Shown here one piece after another: positions 16,877 to 24,936 of a stretch of 64,000 bases of DNA. The stretch covers positions 62,001 to 126,000 of the forward strand of contig CAWHXG010000004.1 of assembly GCA_963833235.1 (NCBI GenBank), in the 5' to 3' direction. How positions within the stretch are numbered: position 1 is the stretch's first letter; every line of letters begins with the position of its first letter. Both the position numbers and the translations under genes were made by a program. Origin of the DNA: CAWHXG01 sp963833235 (lineage in GTDB: Bacteria > Pseudomonadota > Alphaproteobacteria > Rhodobacterales > Rhodobacteraceae). The notes below the pieces were generated by a model, which was not told the DNA's origin, made no database searches, and saw only the letters and a list, made by a program, of their open reading frames with translations.

Positions 16877-18202
16877 TCACTCCGCCGCCTCGCGCCAAGG
16901 GGCGGCGGCGCCATAGGGCACGTTCTGCCCGCCGTAGCGGCGCACGCGCACGTTGCACTGCTCGGCATGGCCCACGAACCCCTCCAGCATGCACAGCCTG
17001 CTGCCGTATTCGCCCACCAGCGTCGCCGCGGCATCGGTGGTGACCTTCTGGTAGCTGTGGGTCTTGAGGAACTTGCCCACCCAAAGCCCGCCGGTGTAGC
17101 GGCCGGCCTTCTTCGTCGGCAGCGTGTGGTTGGTGCCGATCACCTTGTCGCCGTTGGCCACGTTGGTACGGGGGCCGAGGAACAGCGCGCCGTAGCTGCG
17201 CATGTTCTCGAGGTACCAGTCGTCGCGGTCGGTCATCACCTGCACGTGCTCGCTGGCGATCTCCTCGCTGACGACCAGCATCTCGTCGTGGTCGGCGCAC
17301 AGGATCACCTCGCCGTACTCCTTCCAGCTCACCGCCGCCGTATCGGCGGTGGGCAGGATCTGCAGCAGGCGGTCGATCTGGGCCAGGGTTTCCTCGGCCA
17401 ACCTGCGGGAGTTGGTGATCAGCACCGCCGGCGAGTTGTAGCCGTGCTCGGCCTGGCCCAGCAGGTCGGTCGCCACGATCTCCCCGTCCACGGTGTCGTC
17501 GGCGATCACGCAGGTCTCCGTGGGGCCGGCGAAGAGGTCGATGCCGACGCGCCCGAAAAGCTGCCGCTTGGCCTCCGCCACGAAAGCGTTGCCGGGCCCG
17601 ACCAGCATGTCGACGGGCGCGATGCTTTGCGTGCCGATCGCCATGGCGCCGATGGCCTGGACGCCGCCCAGTACCAGGACCTCGTCGGCGCCGCCCTCGT
17701 GCATGGCCGCGACGATGGCGGGATGCGGCGCGCCCTTCACCGGCGGGGCGCTGGCGACGATGCGGTCGACCCCGGCCACCTTCGCGGTGATGACCGACAT
17801 GTGGGCCGAAGCGACCATCGGGAACTTGCCGCCCGGCACGTAGCAGCCGACCGAGGCGACGGGGATGTTGCGGTGGCCGAGGATCACGCCCGGCATCGTC
17901 TCGACCTCGATATCCGTCATGCTGGCCCGCTGCGCCTCGGCGAAGCCGCGGATCTGCTCCTGAGCAAAACGGATGTCGGCCATCTCGCGGTCGGTGACCT
18001 TCTGCATCGCGGCCTCGATCTCGGACTGCGTCAGCCGGAAGGCCTGCGGCTCAAAGCCGTCGAACTTCTTGGAAAGCTCCCGCACGGCCGCGTCGCCGCG
18101 CGCGTCGATGTCGCGCAGGATCTCCTCGACGGTGGCGCGGACCTTCGCGTCGTCTTCCGCCCGTTCTGCGGCGGGTTTGCCGGATTTCAGATGTTCGGCC
18201 AT
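16877..18202 (-). CDS. Histidinol-dehydrogenase-family enzyme (sulfopropanediol dehydrogenase-like)
   Basis: NAD+-dependent zinc dehydrogenase of 441 residues. It keeps the family's catalytic core: GQAEHG (zinc Gln and His), ASEHVQ (catalytic Glu and His), GDKVIGTNHTLPT (zinc Asp) and the C-terminal His in FVGHAEQ. The sequence after NHTLPT (KKAGRYTGG) differs from biosynthetic HisD. It fits the branch that contains HpsN, which oxidises sulfopropanediol in roseobacters, rather than histidine synthesis. No HpsO/HpsP pair or TRAP transporter is adjacent, so the substrate may be another alcohol. It follows the hydrolase at 18264 by 61 bp on the same strand. Confidence 0.87.
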   Translation of the reverse strand: MAEHLKSGKPAAERAEDDAKVRATVEEILRDIDARGDAAVRELSKKFDGFEPQAFRLTQSEIEAAMQKVTDREMADIRFAQEQIRGFAEAQRASMTDIEVETMPGVILGHRNIPVASVGCYVPGGKFPMVASAHMSVITAKVAGVDRIVASAPPVKGAPHPAIVAAMHEGGADEVLVLGGVQAIGAMAIGTQSIAPVDMLVGPGNAFVAEAKRQLFGRVGIDLFAGPTETCVIADDTVDGEIVATDLLGQAEHGYNSPAVLITNSRRLAEETLAQIDRLLQILPTADTAAVSWKEYGEVILCADHDEMLVVSEEIASEHVQVMTDRDDWYLENMRSYGALFLGPRTNVANGDKVIGTNHTLPTKKAGRYTGGLWVGKFLKTHSYQKVTTDAAATLVGEYGSRLCMLEGFVGHAEQCNVRVRRYGGQNVPYGAAAPWREAAE

Positions 18203-18263
18203 GCGCGCCCTCCCGGTTTCTGTCGCGCTCTGTCTAACGCTCGGTAAGGGCGCGGCTCAACAC

Positions 18264-19262
18264 TCAATCGACGGGCAGCGCCTGCACCCACGCCGTGAGC
18301 CGGCGCACCATGGCCTCGGTCTGGCCGGGGCTCAGGATGTCGCCGGCGAGCACGTGCGAGGCGGGGTCGTCTTCCGGGCCCAGCGTCACGGGTGCCAGGG
18401 TGACCGGCCCGCCCCAGGCAGCGGCCGCCGCGCGGGTCGCGGCCGGGTCGACGACGGTATCCTCCTCCGAGAAGACAATGAGGACCGGCAGGGTGATACC
18501 GGCGAGATCCGCGGTTCGCGCGGCATGGACGAGCGCGCCGAGCGGGGCCAGGGCGACGGTAGGATACTCGGTCGTCCAGTGTTGCCCGTGGCCGGGTGAG
18601 CGAGGGGTGAAGCCGCGGGTCTGGCCCACTGCAAGCGGCCCCCAATGGCGCACACCGGGCATCTCGACCACCCGCCCGGCAATCCCATTGATGCGAAAGT
18701 TGGGGGAAATCAGGATGATGCCGGCAACGTTGTTAGAGAGGTCCGGGTCGGCGGCGGCGAGGGCGGCCAGGGTGCCGCCAGTCGATGTGCCCATCAGGAT
18801 CACCCGCTGGCCGAGGCGGCGGCCGATGGCCAAGGCCTCGGCGATATCGTCCATCCAGTCCCCCATGGTGGGTTCGGCCATGGCCGCGCCATCCCGCCCG
18901 TGACCGGCGAGGCGGGTGAAAAAGAGATTGGCGCCAAGGGCTTCGGCCAACCTGTCGGGGACAGGGCGCAGCTCTTCGAGGCTGGCGGAAAAGCCGTGGA
19001 GATAGACGAGCGCGAGGGGCGTGCGGGTGCCGGGTTCGCCGGACCAGACGATCCGCTTGGCGGCCTTCGCGCGAAGCTGCGGGACGCCGGCTTCGCCGGT
19101 GGCGAGCCAGGCATCGAGATCTTCGGGGAGGGGCGCGACGGGCCGGGCGGCAAGGCGTGCGGGCTCCGTTGGGCCGAGGATCAGGAGGGCGGTAATCAGT
19201 AACGATATTAGCATGATAAGGCCACCGGCGGCCATCAGGATCATGCGTCCGACCCCGCGCAC
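18264..19262 (-). CDS. Membrane-anchored alpha/beta hydrolase
   Basis: Serine hydrolase of 332 residues with one N-terminal membrane segment (residues about 8-29, LMAAGGLIMLISLLITALLI). The catalytic domain has VYLHGFSAS as oxyanion block, the nucleophile elbow GTSTGG, the acid in LIVFSEEDTVVDP and a His near DDPASHVLAGD. Start is GTG 19262 or ATG 19244 (six residues shorter); neither has a decisive ribosome site. It lies 4 bp after the stop of another hydrolase and heads toward the enzyme operon. Confidence 0.82.
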   Translation of the reverse strand: MRGVGRMILMAAGGLIMLISLLITALLILGPTEPARLAARPVAPLPEDLDAWLATGEAGVPQLRAKAAKRIVWSGEPGTRTPLALVYLHGFSASLEELRPVPDRLAEALGANLFFTRLAGHGRDGAAMAEPTMGDWMDDIAEALAIGRRLGQRVILMGTSTGGTLAALAAADPDLSNNVAGIILISPNFRINGIAGRVVEMPGVRHWGPLAVGQTRGFTPRSPGHGQHWTTEYPTVALAPLGALVHAARTADLAGITLPVLIVFSEEDTVVDPAATRAAAAAWGGPVTLAPVTLGPEDDPASHVLAGDILSPGQTEAMVRRLTAWVQALPVD

Positions 19263-19266
19263 CCGG

Positions 19267-20016
19267 TCACCCCGCCCGGTTCTGGATGTCGGCCACGGCG
19301 GCCTCGATCAGGGCCAGGCAGCGGGGGGTGGAGAAGCGATGGTCGGCGCCCTTCACGAGGGTCAGGGTGATGTCTTGGCCGGTTGCGTGGGCGAGCAGCC
19401 GCGTGGCGGTACTTTCGGAAACGTCAGCGTCGTCAGTGCCTTGCAGGAGGCGAACCGGGAAGGGCAGCTGCAGCGGATCGCGCAGGACGAGGTTGCGGCG
19501 GCCGTCGTCTATCAGGCGGGCGGTGATGGGAATGGGGTCGCCGTAGTCCGAGGGCATCAGGACCCGGCCGGTCGCGGCCATCTCATAGTGTTGGGCGGGG
19601 GTGAAACCGGCGTGGAACCCGTCTTCGGTAAAGTCGGGAGCCGTGGCGATGCCGACAACTCCGGCAATTTTTTCAGGCATTTGGCGGGTGAGGAGCAGGG
19701 CGATCCAGCCGCCCATGCTGGAGCCTGCGAGGATCTGCGGGCCGGTCGTGCGCGCGGCAATTATGGCCGCGGCATCGGCGGCCCAGTCGCCGATCGAGCC
19801 TTCATCGAACGTGCCGGAGGAGGCGCCGTGGCCGGAATAATCGAAGCGCAGGAAGGGGTTACCCCGCGACTTCGCCCAAGCCTCCAGATGCGCGGCCTTG
19901 GTGCCGGTCATGTCGGAACGGAACCCGCCGAGGAAGACGATGCCGGGGCGGCCCTCGGCGCCTTCGGTCTGGATGTAGGCAAGGCGGCGGCCCTGGGGCG
20001 TGTCGAATTGGTACAA
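19267..20016 (-). CDS. Alpha/beta hydrolase
   Basis: Soluble hydrolase of about 249 residues. Visible: FLGGFRSDMTGTKA, the FDYSGHGASSG segment, the nucleophile elbow GSSMGG and the terminal His in GADHRFST. The frame is open to 20190 without an ATG that makes sense, and the upstream part reads through a motif array, so I propose the TTG at 20016 (product begins with YQFDTPQGRRLAY), with GAGG about ten bases upstream. The start remains uncertain. The gene is first in a 12-gene minus-strand run. Confidence 0.75.
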   Translation of the reverse strand: MYQFDTPQGRRLAYIQTEGAEGRPGIVFLGGFRSDMTGTKAAHLEAWAKSRGNPFLRFDYSGHGASSGTFDEGSIGDWAADAAAIIAARTTGPQILAGSSMGGWIALLLTRQMPEKIAGVVGIATAPDFTEDGFHAGFTPAQHYEMAATGRVLMPSDYGDPIPITARLIDDGRRNLVLRDPLQLPFPVRLLQGTDDADVSESTATRLLAHATGQDITLTLVKGADHRFSTPRCLALIEAAVADIQNRAG

Positions 20017-20019
20017 AGG

Positions 20020-20120
20020 GTACGATCCTCGGCCTGTTTCGTACGATCCGGCCCGCGAAAAACTGGCCGGAAATGGGGCGGATCGTACGCTTCGTACGGT
20101 TCGGCGGCGGCATCGTACTA
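20020..20120. promoter_or_regulatory. Array of GTACGATCC motifs, likely operator region
   Basis: The 9-mer GTACGATCC occurs at 20020-20028 and again at 20041-20049, exactly 21 bp apart (two helical turns), and in inverted orientation at 20080-20088. CGTACG at 20094 and ATCGTACTA at 20112-20120 are looser relatives. The array lies immediately upstream of the hydrolase start, between it and the divergent ArsR-type gene. A repressor or activator binding cooperatively to one face of the helix is inferred; the protein is not identified. Confidence 0.55.
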
Positions 20121-20220
20121 TCCCGCCACCGCCGCCCGGCCCGCGCCATCTCAGCCCCCGGCAGGTTGCAGATCGGGCGGCTCGGGTCAACAGACGGACC
20201 TCCTCATAAGTTACCCTATT

Positions 20221-20230
20221 GTCACGTGAC
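20221..20230. promoter_or_regulatory. Perfect palindrome upstream of the ArsR-SRPBCC gene
   Basis: GTCACGTGAC is a perfect 10-bp palindrome ending 24 bp before the ATG of the ArsR-type regulator. A second half-like ATCACGTA follows at about 20237. Autoregulation by the adjacent ArsR-type protein is the natural guess, not a demonstrated fact. Confidence 0.4.
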
Positions 20231-20254
20231 TATCGAATCACGTATGGTCCGGCC

Positions 20255-21034
20255 ATGGACGCGATCTTCAAGGCGCTGAACGACCCCGGGCGCCGCGCGC
20301 TTCTGGACGCCCTGCGGGAGCGGGACGGGCAGACGCTGGCGGAGCTGCAGGCGCGGCTGCCGGATCTGAGCCGGTTCGGGGTGATGAAGCACCTAGGCGT
20401 TCTGGAGGCGGCGCAGCTGATCGTCACGCGGCGGAAGGGGCGGTTCAAGCATCACTACCTGAATGCGGCCCCGCTTCAGGAGGTGATCGACCGCTGGGTC
20501 GAGCCGCTTCTGGCCCGGCCGATGGCGCGCGGCCTTCTCGATCTGAAACGCAAGCTGGAGGGACAGATGGACCAGAAACCGGACTTCGTGATGCAGACCT
20601 ACATCCGCTGCTCGCAGGACGCCCTCTGGGCGGCGCTGACGGAGGCGGATGCGATGGGCGCCTGGCACTTCCTGGCCGACCGGGTGGAGGTGGAGGGCGA
20701 GGCCTATCACTACTATCTGCCGAACGGCGGCAGGATGATGACCGCGCGGACGCTCGAGGTGGAGCCGAAACGCCGGATCGCGGCGACCTTCGAGCCCGGC
20801 TGGGAGGGCGGCGGCGCGCCGTCGCGGACGGTGTTCCTGATCGCCGAGGAGGGGGATCATTGCCGCCTGACGGTCGAGCATTACGCGCTGACCTACCCGG
20901 TGGTGCCGGGGGAGGGCGTGGCTGATGGCTGGGCGCGTTGGGCGGCGGGGCTGAAGACCTGGCTGGAGACCGGCGCGAGCGTGCGGTTCGCCCAGGGCCC
21001 GGCCCCGGCCGTGCCCCGGGAGGTGCGGCCATGA
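20255..21034 (+). CDS. ArsR-type regulator fused to an SRPBCC (AHSA1) domain
   Basis: Protein of 259 residues with two parts. Residues 1-95 form a winged helix (IFKALNDPGRRALLDALRER, then the recognition helix region LSRFGVMKHLGVLEAAQLI and the wing VTRRKGRFKHHYLN); no metal-binding cysteines are present. Residues about 110-250 are an AHSA1/START-like ligand domain (FVMQTYIRCSQDALWAALT, HFLADRVEVEGEAYHYYLPN). The fusion suggests a repressor that senses a hydrophobic ligand. The stop overlaps the MAPEG gene (ATGA). A palindrome lies in its promoter region. Confidence 0.88.
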   Translation: MDAIFKALNDPGRRALLDALRERDGQTLAELQARLPDLSRFGVMKHLGVLEAAQLIVTRRKGRFKHHYLNAAPLQEVIDRWVEPLLARPMARGLLDLKRKLEGQMDQKPDFVMQTYIRCSQDALWAALTEADAMGAWHFLADRVEVEGEAYHYYLPNGGRMMTARTLEVEPKRRIAATFEPGWEGGGAPSRTVFLIAEEGDHCRLTVEHYALTYPVVPGEGVADGWARWAAGLKTWLETGASVRFAQGPAPAVPREVRP

Positions 21035-21429
21035 CCCCGGAGCTCTGGTGGCTGACCTGCACGGCGGTTCTGGCGTCGAGCCTGTGGATCCCCTTCATCG
21101 TGGGAATGAACACGGTGGCCAAGGCTCACGCCGATTTCGCCCGGCCGCCCGACATGCGGGCGATGCCCGACTGGGTGCAGCGGGCCCACCGGGCGCATCT
21201 GAACCTGATCGAGCAGTTCGTGCCCTTCGCGGTGGTGGTGCTGGTGGCGCATCTGGCGGGCGTTTCGAACGCGGTGACCGTGTGGGCGGCGGCGGGCTTC
21301 TTTTTCCTGCGCGTGGCCCATGCGGCGGGGATGATCGGCGGCTGGGCGCGGATGCCCGTGCGGCCGGCGCTTTTCACGGCGGCATGGCTCTGCGTGCTGG
21401 CGATCGCTGGCGCGGTGCTGATGGGCTGA
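21031..21429 (+). CDS. MAPEG-family membrane protein
   Basis: Small integral membrane protein of 132 residues with four hydrophobic segments, matching the MAPEG fold of glutathione-dependent membrane transferases and peroxidases. The family marker QRAHRAHLNLIEQFVPFAVVV (about residues 50-70) with the conserved Asn-x-x-Glu is clear. It is translationally coupled to the ArsR-SRPBCC regulator, so the two probably form one detoxification or lipid-related response unit. The substrate is unknown. Confidence 0.88.
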   Translation: MTPELWWLTCTAVLASSLWIPFIVGMNTVAKAHADFARPPDMRAMPDWVQRAHRAHLNLIEQFVPFAVVVLVAHLAGVSNAVTVWAAAGFFFLRVAHAAGMIGGWARMPVRPALFTAAWLCVLAIAGAVLMG

Positions 21430-21457
21430 CCCGCTGGCGGCAGCGCCCCTGGACCCG

Positions 21458-21514
21458 ACGGGCCGCGCCCGGCCCGCCCCACCCCCCCACCCGAGCGGTC
21501 CGGGCGCGGCCCGT
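21458..21514. terminator. 15-bp inverted repeat between convergent genes
   Basis: The 15-mer at 21458-21472 (ACGGGCCGCGCCCGG) is repeated as an exact reverse complement at 21500-21514, with a 27-base loop. It stands between the convergent MAPEG and phaZ genes, where a bidirectional transcription stop would be useful. There is no T-run, so Rho-independent action is uncertain. Confidence 0.4.
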
Positions 21515-21711
21515 TCCGCCCCTGGGCTACCTTTCCGCGCGGCAGCACGGCAAGGCGCCCTGCGCATCGGGCGCCCGTGTCGGGTCGTGGTTTCCGAGGG
21601 TCGTTGGCGGATGCCACACTTGGATGTCGCGGCGCGCGCAGACGCCGGCGGACCGGCTACCGCCCGCAGCGCCTCGTCGCTGCAGGCGGTGGCCGCTGCG
21701 GCCCGCCGGCC

Positions 21712-22974
21712 TCAGGCCGTCTGCAGCTTGGTCACGTTGTCGGCGGGGCCGTTGGCGTCGATGAAATCAAGCACCAGCGGCCGGATGTTGCTGCGCCAGC
21801 TCTTGCCCGCGAAGATGCCGTAATGGCCGGCGCCGGGCTCCAGATGGCTGGCCTTCAGCCGGTCCGGCAGGCCGGTCAGCAGATCGAGCGCGGCGAGGCA
21901 CTGGCCGGGCGCGCTGATATCGTCCTCTTCGCCCTCGACCACCATCACGGCGACCGTGCTGATCCGGCCGATATCGATGGGGTCGCCCGCGACGGTGAAC
22001 CGGTTCTGCGCGATCTCCAGCCCCTTAAAGATGCGCTCGACGGTGGAGAGGTAGAATTCCGCCGGCATGTCCATCACCGCGAGATATTCGTCGTAGAACC
22101 GGTTGTGGTGATCGTGGTCCTTCGCCTCGCCCTTGGCGACACGGAGGATCTGGTTGAAGAAGGCGCTGCCGTGGCGTTCGGCGTTCATCGAGACGAAGGA
22201 GCTGAGCTGCAGGAGGCCCGGATAGACCATCCGCCCGGCGCCCGCATGGTTGAACCCGACCCGCTGGATCGCGAGTTCCTCGAGCTGGCCCATGGTGATG
22301 CGGCGGCCGAAATCGGTCACGTCGGTGGCCGCGGCATCGGGGTCGATCGGGCCGCCGATGAGGGTGAGGCTGCGCGGCTGCGCCTTCGGCTTGCGCTCTG
22401 CCAGCCAGGCGGTTGCGGCCAGCGCCAGCGGCGCGGGCTGGCAGACGGCGATCACGTGGATATCGGGGCCGAGCGCCTCGATGAACTGCGCGAGATAAAG
22501 GGTGTAATCCTCGATGTCGAACTTGCCGTCGCTGACGGGGATGTCGCGGGCATTGTGCCAATCGGTGATGAACACCTCGGCATCCGGCAGGAGGCTTGCC
22601 ACGGTGGAGCGCAGGAGCGTGGCGTAGTGCCCCGACATGGGCGCCACCAGCAGCACCCGGCGGCGGCGGGGGGCGCGGCCGCGCACCTCGAACTGCAGCA
22701 GGTCGCCAAAGGGACGCTTTACGATCTGTTTCGCGGCGACCACGTGGTCGCGCCCGTCGTCGCCGAGGACGCTGGGAATGTTCCAGTCCGGCCGGGCGAC
22801 CATGCGGGCGAAGCTGCGTTCCATCACCTCGCCCCATGCGGCGAGGAACGGGAAGACGGGCGAGGGGACGAGGCCGGTCGCGGGGTAGGAGTTGAAGGCC
22901 CGGGCGGTGGAGCCCAGCCACTGGCCCGTGTTTCGCACGGTTTCCATCAGGTCGTAGGTGGCCATGTAGCGCAT
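21712..22974 (-). CDS. phaZ: Intracellular polyhydroxyalkanoate depolymerase
   Basis: Cleaves stored polyhydroxybutyrate to release hydroxyacid units. It has 420 residues, the normal length. Features: the N-terminal MRYMATYDLMETVRNTG typical of the family, VLLVAPMSGHYATLLR as oxyanion region, the lipase-box-like VCQPAPLALAA with Cys as nucleophile (the CxPAP type), the acid region MVVEGEEDDISAPGQ and the His in EPGAGHYGIFAG. The start at 22974 follows AGGAGA. It is divergent from phaC, 125 bp between starts. Confidence 0.95.
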   Translation of the reverse strand: MRYMATYDLMETVRNTGQWLGSTARAFNSYPATGLVPSPVFPFLAAWGEVMERSFARMVARPDWNIPSVLGDDGRDHVVAAKQIVKRPFGDLLQFEVRGRAPRRRRVLLVAPMSGHYATLLRSTVASLLPDAEVFITDWHNARDIPVSDGKFDIEDYTLYLAQFIEALGPDIHVIAVCQPAPLALAATAWLAERKPKAQPRSLTLIGGPIDPDAAATDVTDFGRRITMGQLEELAIQRVGFNHAGAGRMVYPGLLQLSSFVSMNAERHGSAFFNQILRVAKGEAKDHDHHNRFYDEYLAVMDMPAEFYLSTVERIFKGLEIAQNRFTVAGDPIDIGRISTVAVMVVEGEEDDISAPGQCLAALDLLTGLPDRLKASHLEPGAGHYGIFAGKSWRSNIRPLVLDFIDANGPADNVTKLQTA

Positions 22975-23099
22975 GTCTTCTCCTTCAACTCGGACCAATC
23001 CGCCCCGAATGGCGCGTACCCCGAAACAAATCGCCGTCTTGGCCCTCCCCTGCCGCGACCTTAAGGTATCGTTAAGGGAATTAGGGGGGAAACCGGGCC

Positions 23100-24917
23100 A
23101 TGACAACTGACGATACGGATGCAGGCGGCGACCTTGCCCGCCGCGCGGCCGCGAATCTGGACCGCATGAACCTCAACATCGCCAGGATGGAGGAATTGTC
23201 TCAACGACTGGTAAGCGCGCTGGGGCAGGGCCGGCAGGTGCCGCACAGCCTGCAGGGGCCGAGCCAGGAGGTGTTCGTGAAAGCGGCCGGCGCTTACGTA
23301 GCGGAAGCGATCGCCAATCCCGCCAAGGTGATGGAGCATCAGGCGGCCTATTGGGGCGCGATCATGAAGCATTACGTCGAGGCGCAGCAGGTCTTGGGCA
23401 GCGGCAGGCTGGCGGCACCGGCCGATCCGACCCCGAAGGACCGGCGCTTCGCCAACCCGCTGTGGGACACGCATCCCTGGTTCAACTTCATCAAGCAGAA
23501 CTACCTTCTGACGGCCCAGGCGGTGGACCGCGCCATCGCCGATCTGGACGGGCTGGATGCGCGCGAGAAGAAGCGGGTGGACTACTTCACCCGCCAGATC
23601 CTCGATCTCTACGCGCCGACCAACTACCTTGCGACCAATCCCGACGCGCTGGAGAAGGCGGTGGAGACCGAGGGGCAGAGCCTGGTGGACGGGCTGGAGA
23701 ACCTGGTGCGCGACATCGAGGCGAACCAGGGCGATCTGGTGGTGACGCTGGCGGACCGCAAGGCGTTCACGGTGGGCGAGAACCTGGCGACGACGCCGGG
23801 CTCGGTGGTGTTCCGCAACCGGCTCTTCGAGCTGATCCAGTACGCGCCGACCACCGAAAAGGTCCATGAGACGCCGCTGGTTATCTTTCCGCCGTGGATC
23901 AACAAGTTCTACATCCTCGATCTCAAGGCGCAGAACAGCCTGATCAAGTGGATCGTCGATCAGGGCTTCACGCTGTTCGTGGTGAGCTGGGTGAACCCCG
24001 ATCCCAGCTACCGCGACATCGGGCTGGAGGACTACATCCGCGAGGGGTACCTCGAGGCCATCGCGCAGGTGAAGGCGCTGGCGAAGGTGGAGCGGGTCAA
24101 CGCGGTCGGCTACTGCATCGCGGGCACGACGCTGAGCCTGACGCTGGCCTGGATGAGCAAGCGCAAGGACACCTCCGTGAAGGCCGCGACGCTCTTTACC
24201 ACGCTCACCGATTTCTCCGACCAGGGGGAGGTGGGGGTGTTCCTCGACGACGATTTCCTCGATGGGATCGAGCGCGAGGTGGAGGCGCACGGCATCCTCG
24301 ACAGCTTCTACATGTCGCGGACCTTCAGCTACCTGCGTTCGAACGACCTGATCTATGCGCCCGCGATCCGCAGCTACATGATGGGCCAGGCGCCGCCGGC
24401 CTTCGATCTGCTCTACTGGAACGGCGATGGCACCAACCTGCCGGCGAAGATGGCGGTGGAGTACCTGCGCGGGCTCTGCCAGCAGGACCGTTTCGCGACC
24501 ACGGGCTTTCCGGTGCTGGGCGAGACGGTGCATCCGCGCGACATCAGGCACCCGGTCTTCGCGGTGGCCTGCGAGACCGATCACATCGCCGCCTGGGCGT
24601 CCAGCTACGCCGGCGTGCGCAAGTTCGGCAGCCGGTCGAAGACGTTCGTGCTGTCGCAATCGGGGCATATCGCCGGCATCGTGAACCCGCCGAGCAAGAA
24701 GAAGTACGGGCACTACACGAACGGCGACATGATGGCCGAGGCCCCCGGCTGGCGGGAGGCGGCGGAGTTTCACGAAGGGTCGTGGTGGCCGCGTTGGGGG
24801 GCGTGGCTGGCCAGGCAATCGGGCAAGCAGGTGCCGGCGCGGGAGCCGGGCGACGCGGAGCATCCGGTGCTGGGCCCCGCGCCGGGCACCTACGTGGCTG
24901 CCGCCCGGGCGGGCTAG
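23100..24917 (+). CDS. phaC: Class I polyhydroxyalkanoate synthase
   Basis: Polymerises (R)-3-hydroxyacyl-CoA into PHA at the granule surface. It has 605 residues, right for class I. The catalytic triad is visible: C339 in the lipase-like box GYCIAGTT, D494 in ACETDHIAAW and H523 in SGHIAGIVNPP. The N-terminal domain (about residues 1-200) is the variable granule-associated part; FINKFYILDL and GFTLFVVSWVNP mark the core. The ATG is preceded by GGGGGA. The endonuclease-like gene follows 19 bp later. Confidence 0.98.
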   Translation: MTTDDTDAGGDLARRAAANLDRMNLNIARMEELSQRLVSALGQGRQVPHSLQGPSQEVFVKAAGAYVAEAIANPAKVMEHQAAYWGAIMKHYVEAQQVLGSGRLAAPADPTPKDRRFANPLWDTHPWFNFIKQNYLLTAQAVDRAIADLDGLDAREKKRVDYFTRQILDLYAPTNYLATNPDALEKAVETEGQSLVDGLENLVRDIEANQGDLVVTLADRKAFTVGENLATTPGSVVFRNRLFELIQYAPTTEKVHETPLVIFPPWINKFYILDLKAQNSLIKWIVDQGFTLFVVSWVNPDPSYRDIGLEDYIREGYLEAIAQVKALAKVERVNAVGYCIAGTTLSLTLAWMSKRKDTSVKAATLFTTLTDFSDQGEVGVFLDDDFLDGIEREVEAHGILDSFYMSRTFSYLRSNDLIYAPAIRSYMMGQAPPAFDLLYWNGDGTNLPAKMAVEYLRGLCQQDRFATTGFPVLGETVHPRDIRHPVFAVACETDHIAAWASSYAGVRKFGSRSKTFVLSQSGHIAGIVNPPSKKKYGHYTNGDMMAEAPGWREAAEFHEGSWWPRWGAWLARQSGKQVPAREPGDAEHPVLGPAPGTYVAAARAG

Positions 24918-24936
24918 CCTCCGCGGGGAGGCGGGC

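Noticed and set aside
22975..23099. PhaR operators or a strong promoter between phaZ and phaC
   Set aside because: No CTGC-N3/4-GCAG site; TTGGCC-N17-TAAGGT is a poor match and is not claimed.
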